Source: DASYVD01 sp050693035
Lineage (GTDB): Bacteria; Actinomycetota; UBA4738; CALAEC01
Assembly (NCBI GenBank): GCA_050693035.1
Contig: JBOGWB010000011.1
Location: forward strand, 1 to 51,425
Direction of reading: 5' to 3'
DNA length: 51,425 nucleotides
A program made the position numbers and the translations under genes. Numbering within the stretch: position 1 is the first letter of the stretch; each line of letters begins with the position of its first letter. Below the pieces are notes generated by a model, which was not told the origin of the DNA, ran no database searches, and saw only the letters and a program-made list of their open reading frames with translations. Below are positions 16,872 through 26,725 of this stretch, piece by piece.

Positions 16872-17333
16872 ATGAGACGCGTCCTGGTCATCCTGTCCTT
16901 GGCGATGGTGGCGGCCGCATGCCAGCAGGAGAGCGCCCCGGAGAACGGGGCTCCGAGACCGACGCCGGAGAACGCGGCTACGGGTGTGACCGTGGCCACC
17001 GGGATGTCCGACCTGGGCACGATCCTGTCCGACGCGGACGGGCGAACCCTGTACCTGTTCCTCAACGACTCGGGCGGCGAGAGCACCTGCTACGACGACT
17101 GCGCCGCCAATTGGCCTGCTCTGGTCACCGAAGGCGACCCGCTGGCCGAGGGCGAAGCGGACGTGACCCTGCTGGGGACCACGGAGCGGACGGACGGTGG
17201 ACTCCAGGTTACGTATAACGGGAACCCGCTGTACTACTTCGCCGGGGATGAGGCGCCCGGGGACACGAACGGCCAGGGCCTCATCGACGCGTGGTACGTC
17301 GTATCTCCGGAGGGCGAACCTATCCGGGGCTAG
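16872..17333 (+). CDS. Secreted lipoprotein of the COG4315 / PF03640 type
   Basis: The 153-residue protein has a lipoprotein signal peptide ending in VAAAC (Cys 17). A linker follows, then two copies of the short repeat typical of this family: DADGRTLYLFLND with CYDDCAANWPAL, and NGNPLYYFAGDEAPGDTNGQG. The family is common in actinobacteria as surface lipoproteins of unknown function. GAGAGGA upstream of the ATG is a fair ribosome-binding site. It stands 82 bases after the PhnD-like gene and 94 bases before a His-rich small gene. Confidence 0.88.
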   Translation: MRRVLVILSLAMVAAACQQESAPENGAPRPTPENAATGVTVATGMSDLGTILSDADGRTLYLFLNDSGGESTCYDDCAANWPALVTEGDPLAEGEADVTLLGTTERTDGGLQVTYNGNPLYYFAGDEAPGDTNGQGLIDAWYVVSPEGEPIRG

Positions 17334-17427
17334 GCTGCTCCACCGCTTCCTTCGGGCCCGGTGCTCCGACTCGGAAGGAAATAGACTCAGGCCATCGGAG
17401 CACGCGTCGGTTGGCGAAGGAGGAGCC

Positions 17428-17658
17428 ATGCCGGAGGGCCACGATCACGACGCGGTGGTGCATGGACACGAGCACATCCACGTGACCCATTACCACCGGC
17501 CGGAGGAAGACGTCAGCCATCTCGTTGCCACCCACGGGCACGAGCACAATCATCCCGCGCTCTCCCACGAACACGACCCCCACGAAGACGAGGACAAGGA
17601 GCACCTCCGGGAGGGCCACATCCACGACCACGCCCGGCCGGACGCCTCGCCGGGGTAG
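17428..17658 (+). CDS. Small histidine-rich protein, likely metal-binding
   Basis: The 76-residue protein is mostly His, Glu and Asp, with repeated HGHEH, HEHNH and HEHD clusters and about one quarter His overall. There is no signal peptide, membrane helix or Cys. AAGGAGGA lies two to three bases before ATG 17428, a strong ribosome-binding site that decides the start. His-rich peptides of this type bind Ni, Zn, Co or Cu in chaperones or stores; the metal here is unknown. The next gene, 28 bases downstream on the same strand, encodes a NuoF-like flavoprotein, so co-transcription is likely. Confidence 0.75.
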   Translation: MPEGHDHDAVVHGHEHIHVTHYHRPEEDVSHLVATHGHEHNHPALSHEHDPHEDEDKEHLREGHIHDHARPDASPG

Positions 17659-17686
17659 TGCCGGCCCGTCCGCCGGGACCGATGGC

Positions 17687-19045
17687 ATGATCCGCCCGCC
17701 CGGCGCCATCCTGCTCCGCGACGACCCCGTGTCCTCCATCGATGACTATGTGGCGATGGGCGGGGGCCAAGCGATCGCCGCGGCGCTCGAGCGGCCACCC
17801 GACGAGATCATCGAAGAGGTCCGCCGCTCGGGACTCCGAGGCCGGGGCGGCGCCGGGTTCCCCACCGGGATCAAGTGGCGCACCGTCCGTGAGGATCCTT
17901 GCCCGACGAAGTACGTCGTGTGCAATGCGGCCGAGGGGGAGCCGGGAACGTTCAAGGATCGCTGGCTCTTGCGAATGAACCCCTACCAGATCCTGGAAGG
18001 CCTGGGGATCGCCGCACACGCCGTGGGTGCGGAGCGGGCCTTCATCGGGATCAAGGGCGGTTTCGATCAGGAGATCGGGCGCCTCCAACGGGCGATGGAA
18101 GAGATGGGGGAGGGCGGCCTCATCGGCCCGGCGCCCGTGGAGCTGGTGGGAGGACCCGACGAGTACCTGTTCGGGGAGGAGAAGGCGCTGCTCGAAGTGA
18201 TCGAGGAGAACGACCCGCTGCCCCGGGTGGTGCCCCCGTGGATGGAGGGCCTGTTCCGGAAACCCGGCTCGCCGAACCCGACGGTCGTGAACAACGTGGA
18301 GACATTGGCCAACGTGCCCCACGTCCTCCGGGAAGGCGCCGAGTGGTTCCGCTCGTTCGGTACCCAGGACTCTCCGGGAACCATGCTCTTCACTCTGTGC
18401 GGTGATGTCCAACACCCCGGCGTCTACGAGCTCCCCATGGGCTTCTCCCTGAGCGAGCTCATCTACGGGGTGGGGGGCGGACCGCATCAGGGCCGAGAGT
18501 TGAAGGCCGTGTTCCCCGGGGCCTCCGGCACCGTGATCTCCCCAGAGCAGCTCGACACTCCGCTCGCCTTCGACTCCATGCGCGCCGTGGGAACCGCCCT
18601 CGGCAGCGGAGGCTTCGTCGTCTACGACGAGACCGCGTGCATCGTCCGGGCCACGCTGGCCTTCTCTCGGTTCCTCTACGTGGAATCGTGTGCACAATGC
18701 CCGGCATGCAAGCACGGGACGGGAGCGATCACGGACCTGCTCGAGCGGATCGACCGGGGAGAGGGCTCCGAGACCGACGTCGAGACCATCCTGGCCCGGG
18801 CGCTGACCGTGACCGACGCCCAGCGGTGCGCCCTCCCCACCGGCGAGAGCCTCATCGCCCAGAGCGCCGTCCAGGTGTTCGGCCCCGAGTTCGGCGAGCA
18901 CTTCGGCCGAGGATGCCCGCGGCCGCGAGACCTGCCCGTTCCCAAGATCGTCGACTTCGACGAAGAGGCCGGCGAGTTCCTCTACGACGAGCGGTACCGC
19001 CTCAAGCGACCCGACTGGACCTACGCCGACGAGGGTGAGAGCTAG
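17687..19045 (+). CDS. Stand-alone NuoF-like NADH-binding flavoprotein
   Basis: The 452-residue protein aligns with the NuoF/51-kDa family of NADH dehydrogenases and related NAD-linked hydrogenase or formate dehydrogenase subunits. The Gly-rich NADH motif is LRGRGGAGFPTGIKW, the FMN/NADH region is VCNAAEGEPGTFKDR, an SLBB region follows, and the 4Fe-4S site is CAQCPAC with a later Cys in RCALPTGE. All four cluster Cys are kept. No other nuo, hydrogenase or formate dehydrogenase genes lie nearby, so the partner is unknown; it could be an accessory NADH:acceptor module. There is no clear Shine-Dalgarno; ATG 17687 was chosen at the start of conserved sequence. It converges with the pirin gene, 12 bases away. 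Confidence 0.85.
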   Translation: MIRPPGAILLRDDPVSSIDDYVAMGGGQAIAAALERPPDEIIEEVRRSGLRGRGGAGFPTGIKWRTVREDPCPTKYVVCNAAEGEPGTFKDRWLLRMNPYQILEGLGIAAHAVGAERAFIGIKGGFDQEIGRLQRAMEEMGEGGLIGPAPVELVGGPDEYLFGEEKALLEVIEENDPLPRVVPPWMEGLFRKPGSPNPTVVNNVETLANVPHVLREGAEWFRSFGTQDSPGTMLFTLCGDVQHPGVYELPMGFSLSELIYGVGGGPHQGRELKAVFPGASGTVISPEQLDTPLAFDSMRAVGTALGSGGFVVYDETACIVRATLAFSRFLYVESCAQCPACKHGTGAITDLLERIDRGEGSETDVETILARALTVTDAQRCALPTGESLIAQSAVQVFGPEFGEHFGRGCPRPRDLPVPKIVDFDEEAGEFLYDERYRLKRPDWTYADEGES

Positions 19046-19057
19046 CCCAGGCCCTCT

Positions 19058-19843
19058 TCACGATCGCCCGAGGCTTCGGAGCACGAGCCCGTTCCCCGGA
19101 CCGAACGTCGCCCTCAACACCCGGGCCTCCGTGGGCGATGCCACGGTGACCACACGCGGTTCGGCCTCGGGCGGCAGGATGGCCATCGACTCGGGCCGGA
19201 GCTCCCGGTCGTCCCAAACGACGATCCCCTCCACCGGGAAGATGAGGGCCCCCTCCTCGGCATCGAGCTCCAACCGGAGCTCGGCGCCCGGTTCCATCTC
19301 GCTGTCCGTGAACAGACGGACGTCGCCGTGGAGCGGAAATCTGGCCCTCGGCCCGACGATCTCCTTGGTCCGCACGCCCGGAGCCTCCTCGTAGCGCGTG
19401 GCCTCCGAGTCGCGCAGCGCGGCGAACGACGCCGATGGCGGCACGGGGTCGGTCTGGTAGACAAGGATGAACGCTCGGGCCCGGCCGTCGGTGTTGTTCC
19501 ACTCCTTGTGGAGCATCCCCCGCATCCCTTCAGTGAGCCGCCCGAGGTCGCCGGTGCCCATGTGCCCCGTGATGCCGTTCAGCGCGTCGTCGTGGTCGAC
19601 GGCGCCCTCCAGGATGTAGAAGAGGCGCTCGTTGTAGCGATGCGGGTGATGGCCGATCCCCATCTGCGGGTCGAAGATGCCGTCGTGAACCATGATCAGC
19701 GGGCCGACCGCCTGCACCTCGACGAAGGGCCCCACCCACTCGTGCGCCACGAGACCCGGGACCCCGAAGTCGTCCTCGTCGAGAACCGCGTAGTCGGACT
19801 CTCCGAGCACGATGGTCCGGACGGTGCGGCCCGTCATCTCCAT
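19058..19843 (-). CDS. Pirin family protein (cupin fold)
   Basis: The 261-residue protein carries the pirin signature: GIGHHPHRYNERLFYILEG followed by DHDD, and LTEGMRGMLHKEWN. These supply the His-x-His and the His-x-Glu of the N-terminal metal site. Pirins are cytoplasmic Fe-dependent cupins; some are quercetinases and some bind regulators, and this sequence does not show which. ATG 19843 is supported by GGAGG four bases upstream. A longer open frame upstream is non-conserved and overlaps the adjacent lipoprotein gene, so I rejected it. Confidence 0.88.
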   Translation of the reverse strand: MEMTGRTVRTIVLGESDYAVLDEDDFGVPGLVAHEWVGPFVEVQAVGPLIMVHDGIFDPQMGIGHHPHRYNERLFYILEGAVDHDDALNGITGHMGTGDLGRLTEGMRGMLHKEWNNTDGRARAFILVYQTDPVPPSASFAALRDSEATRYEEAPGVRTKEIVGPRARFPLHGDVRLFTDSEMEPGAELRLELDAEEGALIFPVEGIVVWDDRELRPESMAILPPEAEPRVVTVASPTEARVLRATFGPGNGLVLRSLGRS

Positions 19844-19988
19844 GGCGCCTCCGGTTCTCCGCTCAGGTGACCTGGGCCTGGAGCATCCAGGTCGTCTCGA
19901 GGAGAGATTACCGCCGGTTCCGGGAGACGCGCGGATTGGTGGCTGACCTGCGAGGACCCGGAGAGCCGGTCGCGGCTGCCGGTTTCGC

Positions 19989-20680
19989 TCAGTCGTGGAG
20001 GAAGTCGACGACCACGCGAACAGGGTCTTGAAGCTGGAACACACGCCAGCAGGACGTCCGGTTCAGGCCGAACGCCCACGACAGCGTGGCCTCGAAGTCT
20101 CCCGTCTGCTCCGCCTCGGCCAGAACCCGGAACCCCGGCTTGATCTCGCGGGGCCCGTGTAGGTAACCTTGTAGCCCTTCGGGTCCGAGGTGGTGAGGTC
20201 CACCCCGGTCCCACCGTGAAACACGATGCCCGCGTGGTACGTACCGTCCACCGCAACGGGGCGGCCGGAGCCGTCTTCAGTAATGGGCGGGCTCATCCGG
20301 ATCACCTGGTACCGGGGCACCCCGAACGCCCGCGGTCCGTTCTCTGGGGGAGCGAACTCGAAGGCCACACGGTCACAGCCTGGGTGCGTCCCCACCCGGA
20401 CCGCGGTGAGCTGCGCCAGGTGGTCCCCGCCACCCGTGGCCGGAGAGCACTCCGTCGCCTGCTGAGATTCCCCGGTCGCGATCGGCGCCGGGACCTTCGT
20501 GCCCTTCTTGCCCGCGTTCCGGGCCTTCGGGGAGGCCTTCTTCTGCGACTTGCCGGAGTCGGGTTTCTCGGCGACTCCTTCCGATCCAAGCGACACCGAT
20601 GCACCCAGACCGGATTCGCGCTGGGCGCACGCAGTGAGAGCCAGCGCTCCCACCACCATCGCCACGAGCAAACGCTTCAT
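19989..20680 (-). pseudogene. AMIN-like-domain lipoprotein gene with an apparent frameshift
   Basis: The gene begins with a strong ribosome-binding site (AAGGAGGT six bases before ATG 20680), a lipoprotein signal peptide ending LTAC and a Lys/Ser-rich linker. The AMIN-like domain starts with CDRVAFEF. After YKVTYTGP the open frame runs into Arg/Ser-rich nonsense. One frame over, translation continues as REIKPGFRVLAEAEQ and ends ...VRVVVDFLHD, exactly the expected domain end, with a TGA at 19989-19991. The shift lies in a G4C3 run at 20150-20156. Either a base was lost or the run was misread. If the latter, this is an intact lipoprotein of about 230 residues. Such domains are found on cell-envelope proteins. 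Confidence 0.75.
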
Positions 20681-20800
20681 GACTCCACCTCCTTGGTCGA
20701 CTGGGGCGATGGTCCCTCTGCCGCGTAACACCCCCTTCTCATGGGAGTAACGGTTTCGCAACGCGGGAGCCGAGGTGGGGCCGTCGGGCGGCCCGGGTCG

Positions 20801-22054
20801 TCACGTCACGGTCACGGCGAACGCGGCCAACGCCACGAGCATGCCCAGAGCGACCGTCCCCGCCCTCCGTTCGGGCGGCTCCGACCGCCGGGTCAGGATC
20901 CACGCTCCGGCGACGTGGCCCACAAGCAGGATGCCGATCTGGAGCAGCGGAAGCCCGACGTGGCCGAGGGGATCCGGGTTCAGGGTCCAGTCGGCCGTGC
21001 CGAACAGGTCCCAGCCGAGGCCGAAGGGGTCGCTGGCCCGCGCCGGCAGCAGCTGGACGCTGGTGAACAGGCGGTTCCGAGCCAGTCCGAACGCCACGAC
21101 CAGCGAGGCCACCGCGGGGACGCTCGCGGCCGTGACGGTCCCCGCCGCCCCCAGCCTGTCCGACCACCGCTCCAGCGCCGACAGCCCCCCGGCGACCAGT
21201 GCGCACGACGCCACCAGCCCCGCCGTGGCGTACGCCAGGGCCAGTGGGGCGACGTTCAGGGCCCCCCACAGGGAGGTCCGGCGAAGGGCTCCGAACAGGA
21301 GACCTCCGGCCAGGACCCCCAGCACAACCTGTGCCCCCGGGGGAGGACGCCACGTCGGGAGGACACCCCGGGCGACCCGGGCGATCCAGCCGAAGAGGAG
21401 CCCGAAGACCTCCACCCGGGACAGCCACCGCTTCCGTCCGAACGCCAGGCAGCCGGCCACCGTGACCACGGTGTAGATGGCCAGCGCGGCCCCGACGGAT
21501 GGGGGATCGAGGCTCCCCGCGAAGACGCTCAGGTACCAGACCCACAGGAGGGCGGGGAGGAAGGCCGGCCACACGTTCTCCGGGCCGCTCTCGCTCTCAG
21601 CCGCCGGGTCGTGGCTCTCCCCGCGGGCACCGAACCGAGCCAGGCCGTCCCAGGGATCGACCCAGCGCCACACCGGGCCCAGCAGCGCGCTGCCCAGCAC
21701 CAGGAGGGGCCAGGCCGCCCCGATGACCAGGGCAGGAGCGATGTTCCGCAGCTGGTCCGGTGAGCCGAACCGTCCGGCCACCACCGCCAGCAGGAGGACC
21801 GCCACGGCCACCGACCGCGTCACCACCTGGGCGATCGACAGCGATCCGGCCCAGGAGTCCAGGGGAGCCGGGGACCGTTCCCCGGCTGCCTCCGAGGAGC
21901 CCCGGGCCGGGGATCGGCGAGTGGCCACGGTCAGGACGACCGCCAGGACCAGCACCGTCACCAGCAGCGGGGAGAACCCGTCCGAATGCTCGAGCAGTGG
22001 GTGCGCCACCAGGCCCCCGGGGTCGAACTCGATGGCCCGCTGCTGGAGTGGCAT
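20801..22054 (-). CDS. Polytopic membrane protein of unknown function
   Basis: The roughly 417-residue protein has about ten hydrophobic helices and little soluble sequence. The stretch VWRWVDPWDGLARF after the third or fourth helix resembles a family of actinobacterial membrane proteins often labelled, on weak grounds, fenitrothion hydrolase; I do not endorse an enzymatic role. ATG 22054 was chosen; a TTG at 22066 would add four residues, and neither has a Shine-Dalgarno. The start lies inside a short palindromic region shared with the divergent LVIVD-like gene, so joint regulation is possible. Confidence 0.75.
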   Translation of the reverse strand: MPLQQRAIEFDPGGLVAHPLLEHSDGFSPLLVTVLVLAVVLTVATRRSPARGSSEAAGERSPAPLDSWAGSLSIAQVVTRSVAVAVLLLAVVAGRFGSPDQLRNIAPALVIGAAWPLLVLGSALLGPVWRWVDPWDGLARFGARGESHDPAAESESGPENVWPAFLPALLWVWYLSVFAGSLDPPSVGAALAIYTVVTVAGCLAFGRKRWLSRVEVFGLLFGWIARVARGVLPTWRPPPGAQVVLGVLAGGLLFGALRRTSLWGALNVAPLALAYATAGLVASCALVAGGLSALERWSDRLGAAGTVTAASVPAVASLVVAFGLARNRLFTSVQLLPARASDPFGLGWDLFGTADWTLNPDPLGHVGLPLLQIGILLVGHVAGAWILTRRSEPPERRAGTVALGMLVALAAFAVTVT

Positions 22055-22079
22055 ATGACTAGTCAATTCGGGCTATAGT
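22055..22079 (+). promoter_or_regulatory. Palindrome and -10 element between divergent genes
   Basis: TGACTAGTCA (22055-22064) is a perfect 10-base palindrome, followed nine bases later by TATAGT (22074-22079), a good -10 hexamer for the LVIVD-like gene, giving a leader of about 70 bases. No -35 consensus is visible. The palindrome abuts the start of the divergent membrane-protein gene, so a bound regulator could affect both genes. Confidence 0.4.
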
Positions 22080-22155
22080 GCGACTGGCCCGGAGCGGGAC
22101 CGGGCAGGAAACCCCGACACGGGCAGAGAAACAGGAAGAGGGAGGTACTAGCGCC

Positions 22156-23958
22156 ATGCGTCGATCCCCTGCCTTGCTGACCCTGACCTTGATCCTGATG
22201 GTCCTGCCCCTGGCCACCGTCGCCCTCGCCGACCATACCAACCCCCGAACCCCTCTCTCCCCGACCACAGGGATCTCACCCGTCGCCCCGATCATCAGGG
22301 GCACCGGGACGTGGACCTTCATCAAGAACTTCCAGGCGAACCCGGGCACCGACCTCAAGTTCTTCACCAAGGGGAAGGACATCTACGCCTCCTCAGGGAC
22401 GCTCGGACAGGGGGAGGAGGCCCACGTCGGCCAGCGGATCATCCGGCTCACGGTGGGGGGCGAGGTGAACCCGCAGTGGGTGGCCGACCACGGATCCGCG
22501 AACTGCCTCACCGAGAACCCTGCCGGCACCACGGGCCTCCAGCACGACGCCGCGGTCACCGGGACCAAGGATCCGAAGCTCCTCATCGACACCACCGACG
22601 CCGGCGGGCGGTGCCACGACGGCGACGGGGGAGGGCTCGAGCTCATCGACATCAGCGGGATCGCCACCGCCTCGTTCGAGCCTCGGGAGGTCCACCTCAC
22701 CCATCATGCGGGGTTCTCCCACACGGTCACCGTCGATGCCACCCGGCCGTGGATCGTGTACAACAGCAGCTCCGACTTCTCCGGGCGGCCCTGGATCGAC
22801 GTCGTGAACGTCCGGTCCTGTCTGACCTCCGACAAGTGGTCCTTGGCCCGGAAGCGGGATGCGTGCCGGCCCGTCGTGCACCGGATCGCGTTCCAGGACC
22901 AGTGGAGCCAGGCTCTCGACGTCCACACCGACTCGCTCAACACCGGCTCCGCCGCGTGTCACGACATCACCGCGCGGCCCGGCCGCATCTACTGCGCGGC
23001 CCTGAACGCCACGCTGATCTTCGACGTGTCCAACCTGACCGACAAGAAGGGCAACGTCCGGGGGACCCCGCTCACGTGCACCGTCAGGAACGGCGAGTCC
23101 ACGACGGGAGCCAAGGTGACCGACTGCAGCGCGGCGGGTCCCGGGTCTCCCTCCGCGCAGGGGTGGACCTTCCTCGGAACCTTCAACCACCCCGGCCGGG
23201 ATTGCGTGTTCCCCCATCCGACCGGCGCTCCCGTCACCAACTGCAACAGCAACAACTTCGTCCGGTCGGACGAGGGCGTGTCCGTGTCCCATGAATCCGA
23301 CCCCGACCAGACCGGCGACTTCATGTTCGTGACGGACGAGCGAGGCGGCGGGGTGGTAGCGCCGGGATCCTCCTGCCAGCCCGGCATCGACAACCCCTTC
23401 GGGAACGGCGGGGCGCACGTGTTCGACATCAGCGATCCATCGAATATCCAGTACGCGCTGCAGCCGGACGGCTCGAAGGCCGTGTACATCAGCGACGCGG
23501 TCGTCCCGGCCGCCACGTTCTGCGACATCCACGTCATGGAGCCGATCGCCGGTGAGCAGCGGTTCGTCACTGCCTACTACTCACAGGGAACGAAGATCGT
23601 CGACTACCAGATCGACGAGAGCGGGCGCTGGACCTTCGACGAGGTCGCCTCGTTCACCCCTGACGGCGCGAACACGTGGGTCGTGCAGAACTTCAAGACG
23701 GTCCGCCAGGGCAACACGGTCACGTACTTCTTCATGGCCTCGGACATCCAGCGGGGGATCGACGTCTTCTCCTGGACCGGGCCGGCCGGCCCGTCCGTGG
23801 GGAATACCACCAGGAGCACGGGCGGGTCCCCGACCCGCTCGGGGAACGTTGCCCTGGGGGCAATGGCGGGCATCCTCCTACCCGTGGCCGCCGGGTTCGG
23901 CCGCCGGCGCTCGAACCGAGCTGACAAGGCTCGCAGGTCTGGCAAGTCTCGAGGCTGA
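22156..23958 (+). CDS. Secreted, C-terminally membrane-anchored LVIVD-like repeat protein
   Basis: The 600-residue protein has a signal peptide (about 1-25, ending VALA), a long extracytoplasmic region, and a C-terminal anchor: SGNVALGAMAGILLPVAAGF followed by an Arg/Lys-rich tail. The body contains propeller-type motifs such as GGGLELIDISG, AHVFDISDPSNIQYA and GTKIVDYQIDESGRW, which resemble LVIVD repeats of bacterial surface proteins. Several HEVHLTHH/DIHVM-type His positions might bind metal. GGAGG ten bases before ATG 22156 is an acceptable ribosome-binding site. The gene ends 13 bases before a strong terminator. Function is unknown; a surface adhesin or metal-related protein is possible. 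Confidence 0.8.
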   Translation: MRRSPALLTLTLILMVLPLATVALADHTNPRTPLSPTTGISPVAPIIRGTGTWTFIKNFQANPGTDLKFFTKGKDIYASSGTLGQGEEAHVGQRIIRLTVGGEVNPQWVADHGSANCLTENPAGTTGLQHDAAVTGTKDPKLLIDTTDAGGRCHDGDGGGLELIDISGIATASFEPREVHLTHHAGFSHTVTVDATRPWIVYNSSSDFSGRPWIDVVNVRSCLTSDKWSLARKRDACRPVVHRIAFQDQWSQALDVHTDSLNTGSAACHDITARPGRIYCAALNATLIFDVSNLTDKKGNVRGTPLTCTVRNGESTTGAKVTDCSAAGPGSPSAQGWTFLGTFNHPGRDCVFPHPTGAPVTNCNSNNFVRSDEGVSVSHESDPDQTGDFMFVTDERGGGVVAPGSSCQPGIDNPFGNGGAHVFDISDPSNIQYALQPDGSKAVYISDAVVPAATFCDIHVMEPIAGEQRFVTAYYSQGTKIVDYQIDESGRWTFDEVASFTPDGANTWVVQNFKTVRQGNTVTYFFMASDIQRGIDVFSWTGPAGPSVGNTTRSTGGSPTRSGNVALGAMAGILLPVAAGFGRRRSNRADKARRSGKSRG

Positions 23959-23971
23959 GGCCCAGCTACGC

Positions 23972-23999
23972 CGAGGCCCCGGCGTCTGCCGGGGCCTCG
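23972..23999 (+). terminator. Strong terminator hairpin
   Basis: A perfect 12-base-pair stem, CGAGGCCCCGGC / GCCGGGGCCTCG, with a GTCT loop. It lies between the convergent LVIVD-like and DJ-1 genes and can serve both. There is no long U-tract, as is usual in high-GC actinobacteria. Confidence 0.8.
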
Positions 24000-24023
24000 T
24001 CGTACCGCTCGCCTCGGGTGTGA

Positions 24024-24560
24024 CTAGGCGAACGCCTTGATCATCTCCCGGACGAACGCGGGGAGGTCGTCCGGCTTCCGGCTGCTCACCAGGTTGCCGT
24101 CCACGTGGACCTCCTCGTCCACCCAGGTCCCGCCGGCGTTGCGGATGTCGGTCTGGAGGCTCGGCCACGACGTCATGGTCCGGCCTCGCACCACGTCCGC
24201 CTCAACCAGGATCCACGGGCCGTGACAGATCACGGCCACCGGCTTGTCCTGGTCGAAGAAGGTCCGCACGAACTTCACGGCGTCGGACTCCATCCGCAGG
24301 TCGTCGGCGTTGACCACGCCGCCGGGAAGGATCAGGCCGTCGTATTCGTACGGGTCTGCCTCGGAAAATGTCCGAGTGATCTCGAACCTGTCGGCCTTCT
24401 CCCTGTGGCGTTCCGCCTGGACGTAGCCGGGCTTGGGGGCGATCAGGTCCACCTGCGCTCCCTCGTCGCGCCCGGCCTCCCACGGCTTGCTCAGCTCGTC
24501 CTGCTGCACCCCATCGGTGCACAGGATGGCGATCCTCTTGCCTCTGAGCTTGTCGCCCAT
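24024..24560 (-). CDS. DJ-1/PfpI family protein
   Basis: The 178-residue cytoplasmic protein has the family nucleophile elbow AVICHGPWIL, with Cys flanked by the usual Ile and His, and the acidic residue partner in DGLILPGGVVNADDLR. This matches the YhbO/PfpI branch of DJ-1-like proteins, associated with protein deglycase or stress roles; the exact reaction is not shown by sequence. ATG 24560 follows a consensus-like AGGAGGT, but that site is half of a 6-base-pair hairpin (complement of 24561-24576), so translation may be restrained. It diverges from the sigma-70 gene. Confidence 0.9.
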   Translation of the reverse strand: MGDKLRGKRIAILCTDGVQQDELSKPWEAGRDEGAQVDLIAPKPGYVQAERHREKADRFEITRTFSEADPYEYDGLILPGGVVNADDLRMESDAVKFVRTFFDQDKPVAVICHGPWILVEADVVRGRTMTSWPSLQTDIRNAGGTWVDEEVHVDGNLVSSRKPDDLPAFVREMIKAFA

Positions 24561-24576
24561 GAGGAGACACCTCCTC
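24561..24576 (-). promoter_or_regulatory. Hairpin sequestering the DJ-1 gene ribosome-binding site
   Basis: On the mRNA strand GAGGAG, GTGT, CTCCTC form a perfect 6-base-pair hairpin immediately before the ATG. The 5' arm is the Shine-Dalgarno sequence. Whether this regulates translation is unproven. Confidence 0.4.
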
Positions 24577-24717
24577 TTGGTTGGGGCTCTTCCCTTCCAT
24601 CTCACCCTATCAATCGAGCCTGGAGCTGAAAACGTGCAGGTCAGAGGGGATGAGAGGGAGCCTCTCGGAGGGAATACGGGTCGGGCGGGAACCGTTGTAC
24701 CTCTCGGTGAAGACTGT

Positions 24718-25680
<963 letters not shown>

Positions 25681-25707
25681 CCCCAAGCTGGAGTCACCGG
25701 GGCCGAT

Positions 25708-26628
25708 TCACTCGAGGAGCGCCGGCGCCAGCTCGCGCAGCTCTCGCACGGGGATCACGGTGGGATCGTCGGTGAGGGGCTGCACCGAGACGTGGTCGGC
25801 GCCGGCGTCGAGGTGCTCGTGGACGCGCGTCCGGATGGCCTCGACGTCGCCCCAGCACACGATGGCGTCCACCAGCCGGTCGCTGGGAGCGGAGATGTCC
25901 TCTTCGGTCCAACCCAGACGCAGCAGGTTGCGAGCGTAGTTCTCCAACTTCACGTAATACCCCATGTACTCGCGAGCGATGTTCCGCGCCACTTCGGGAT
26001 CCGTTTCCAGGATCACGGCCTGCTCCGGCGTGAGGAAGGGGCCGGGGCCGAGCTCCTCCCGCGCCGTCGACGTGTGCTCGACCGGTACGAAGTACGGGTG
26101 GGCGCCAGCGGCGCGATCGGCCGCCAGCCGGAGCATCCGGGGACCCAGTGCTGCGAGCACTCGCGGCGGCTCGGTAGGGCCGTTCCGCACGGGGTAACGG
26201 GCTGCATCCATGGCATCGAGGTAGCCGCGCATCCGCGAGTACGGCCGCCCGTAGGTGAACGCTCCCCGGCGGTCCACCGAGGTTCGATGGCTCACCCCCA
26301 GGCCCAGGACGAACCGGCCCGGGTAGGCCTCACCGAGGGCCCTGGCGCCGTTCGCCATGGCCACGGGGTCGCGGGCCCAGATGCTGGCGATCCCGGTGGC
26401 CACCACGATCCGCCGTCCACCCGCCAGCAGGAGAGAGGCGTGGGCGAGGGCGTCCTTGCTCCCCAGGCCCTCGGGGATCCACAGGGCGGGGAAGCCGAGC
26501 TCTTCGATCTCCGCCACGGCTTCCTGCTCGACGGGGACAGGATTGCGGTCGAAGGCGAAGCTCCACACACCCACTCGCCCGATTTCCGCAGCGAGCCGTC
26601 TCCCTGGATGCTCTCCGCTCGCCTGCAT
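25708..26628 (-). CDS. LLM-class F420-dependent oxidoreductase
   Basis: The roughly 306-residue protein belongs to the bacterial luciferase-like TIM-barrel family. Diagnostic stretches are GFPALWIPEGLGSKDALAH near the N-terminus, RFVLGLGVSH, and the C-terminal CWGDVEAIRTRVHEHLDAGADHVSVQ typical of TIGR03620-type F420-dependent actinobacterial members. Use of F420 is inferred from family, as no F420 biosynthesis genes lie in the window. ATG 26628 is favoured because TATCTT on the minus strand lies eight bases before it; a GTG at 26655 would add nine residues. Substrate unknown. Confidence 0.88.
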   Translation of the reverse strand: MQASGEHPGRRLAAEIGRVGVWSFAFDRNPVPVEQEAVAEIEELGFPALWIPEGLGSKDALAHASLLLAGGRRIVVATGIASIWARDPVAMANGARALGEAYPGRFVLGLGVSHRTSVDRRGAFTYGRPYSRMRGYLDAMDAARYPVRNGPTEPPRVLAALGPRMLRLAADRAAGAHPYFVPVEHTSTAREELGPGPFLTPEQAVILETDPEVARNIAREYMGYYVKLENYARNLLRLGWTEEDISAPSDRLVDAIVCWGDVEAIRTRVHEHLDAGADHVSVQPLTDDPTVIPVRELRELAPALLE

Positions 26629-26725
26629 GCACCCAGAAGATACCCGGTCGGCCACGTCCGACGAACGAACCCGGTGACCCTCAGGGTCGAACTACGGTAG
26701 ACGCCCGACAGCCGAGGGGAAACCC

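Noticed and set aside
17525..17686. Upstream extension of the NuoF-like frame
   Set aside because: It overlaps the His-rich gene and encodes Thr/Arg/Pro-rich sequence unlike the family; conserved sequence starts after ATG 17687.
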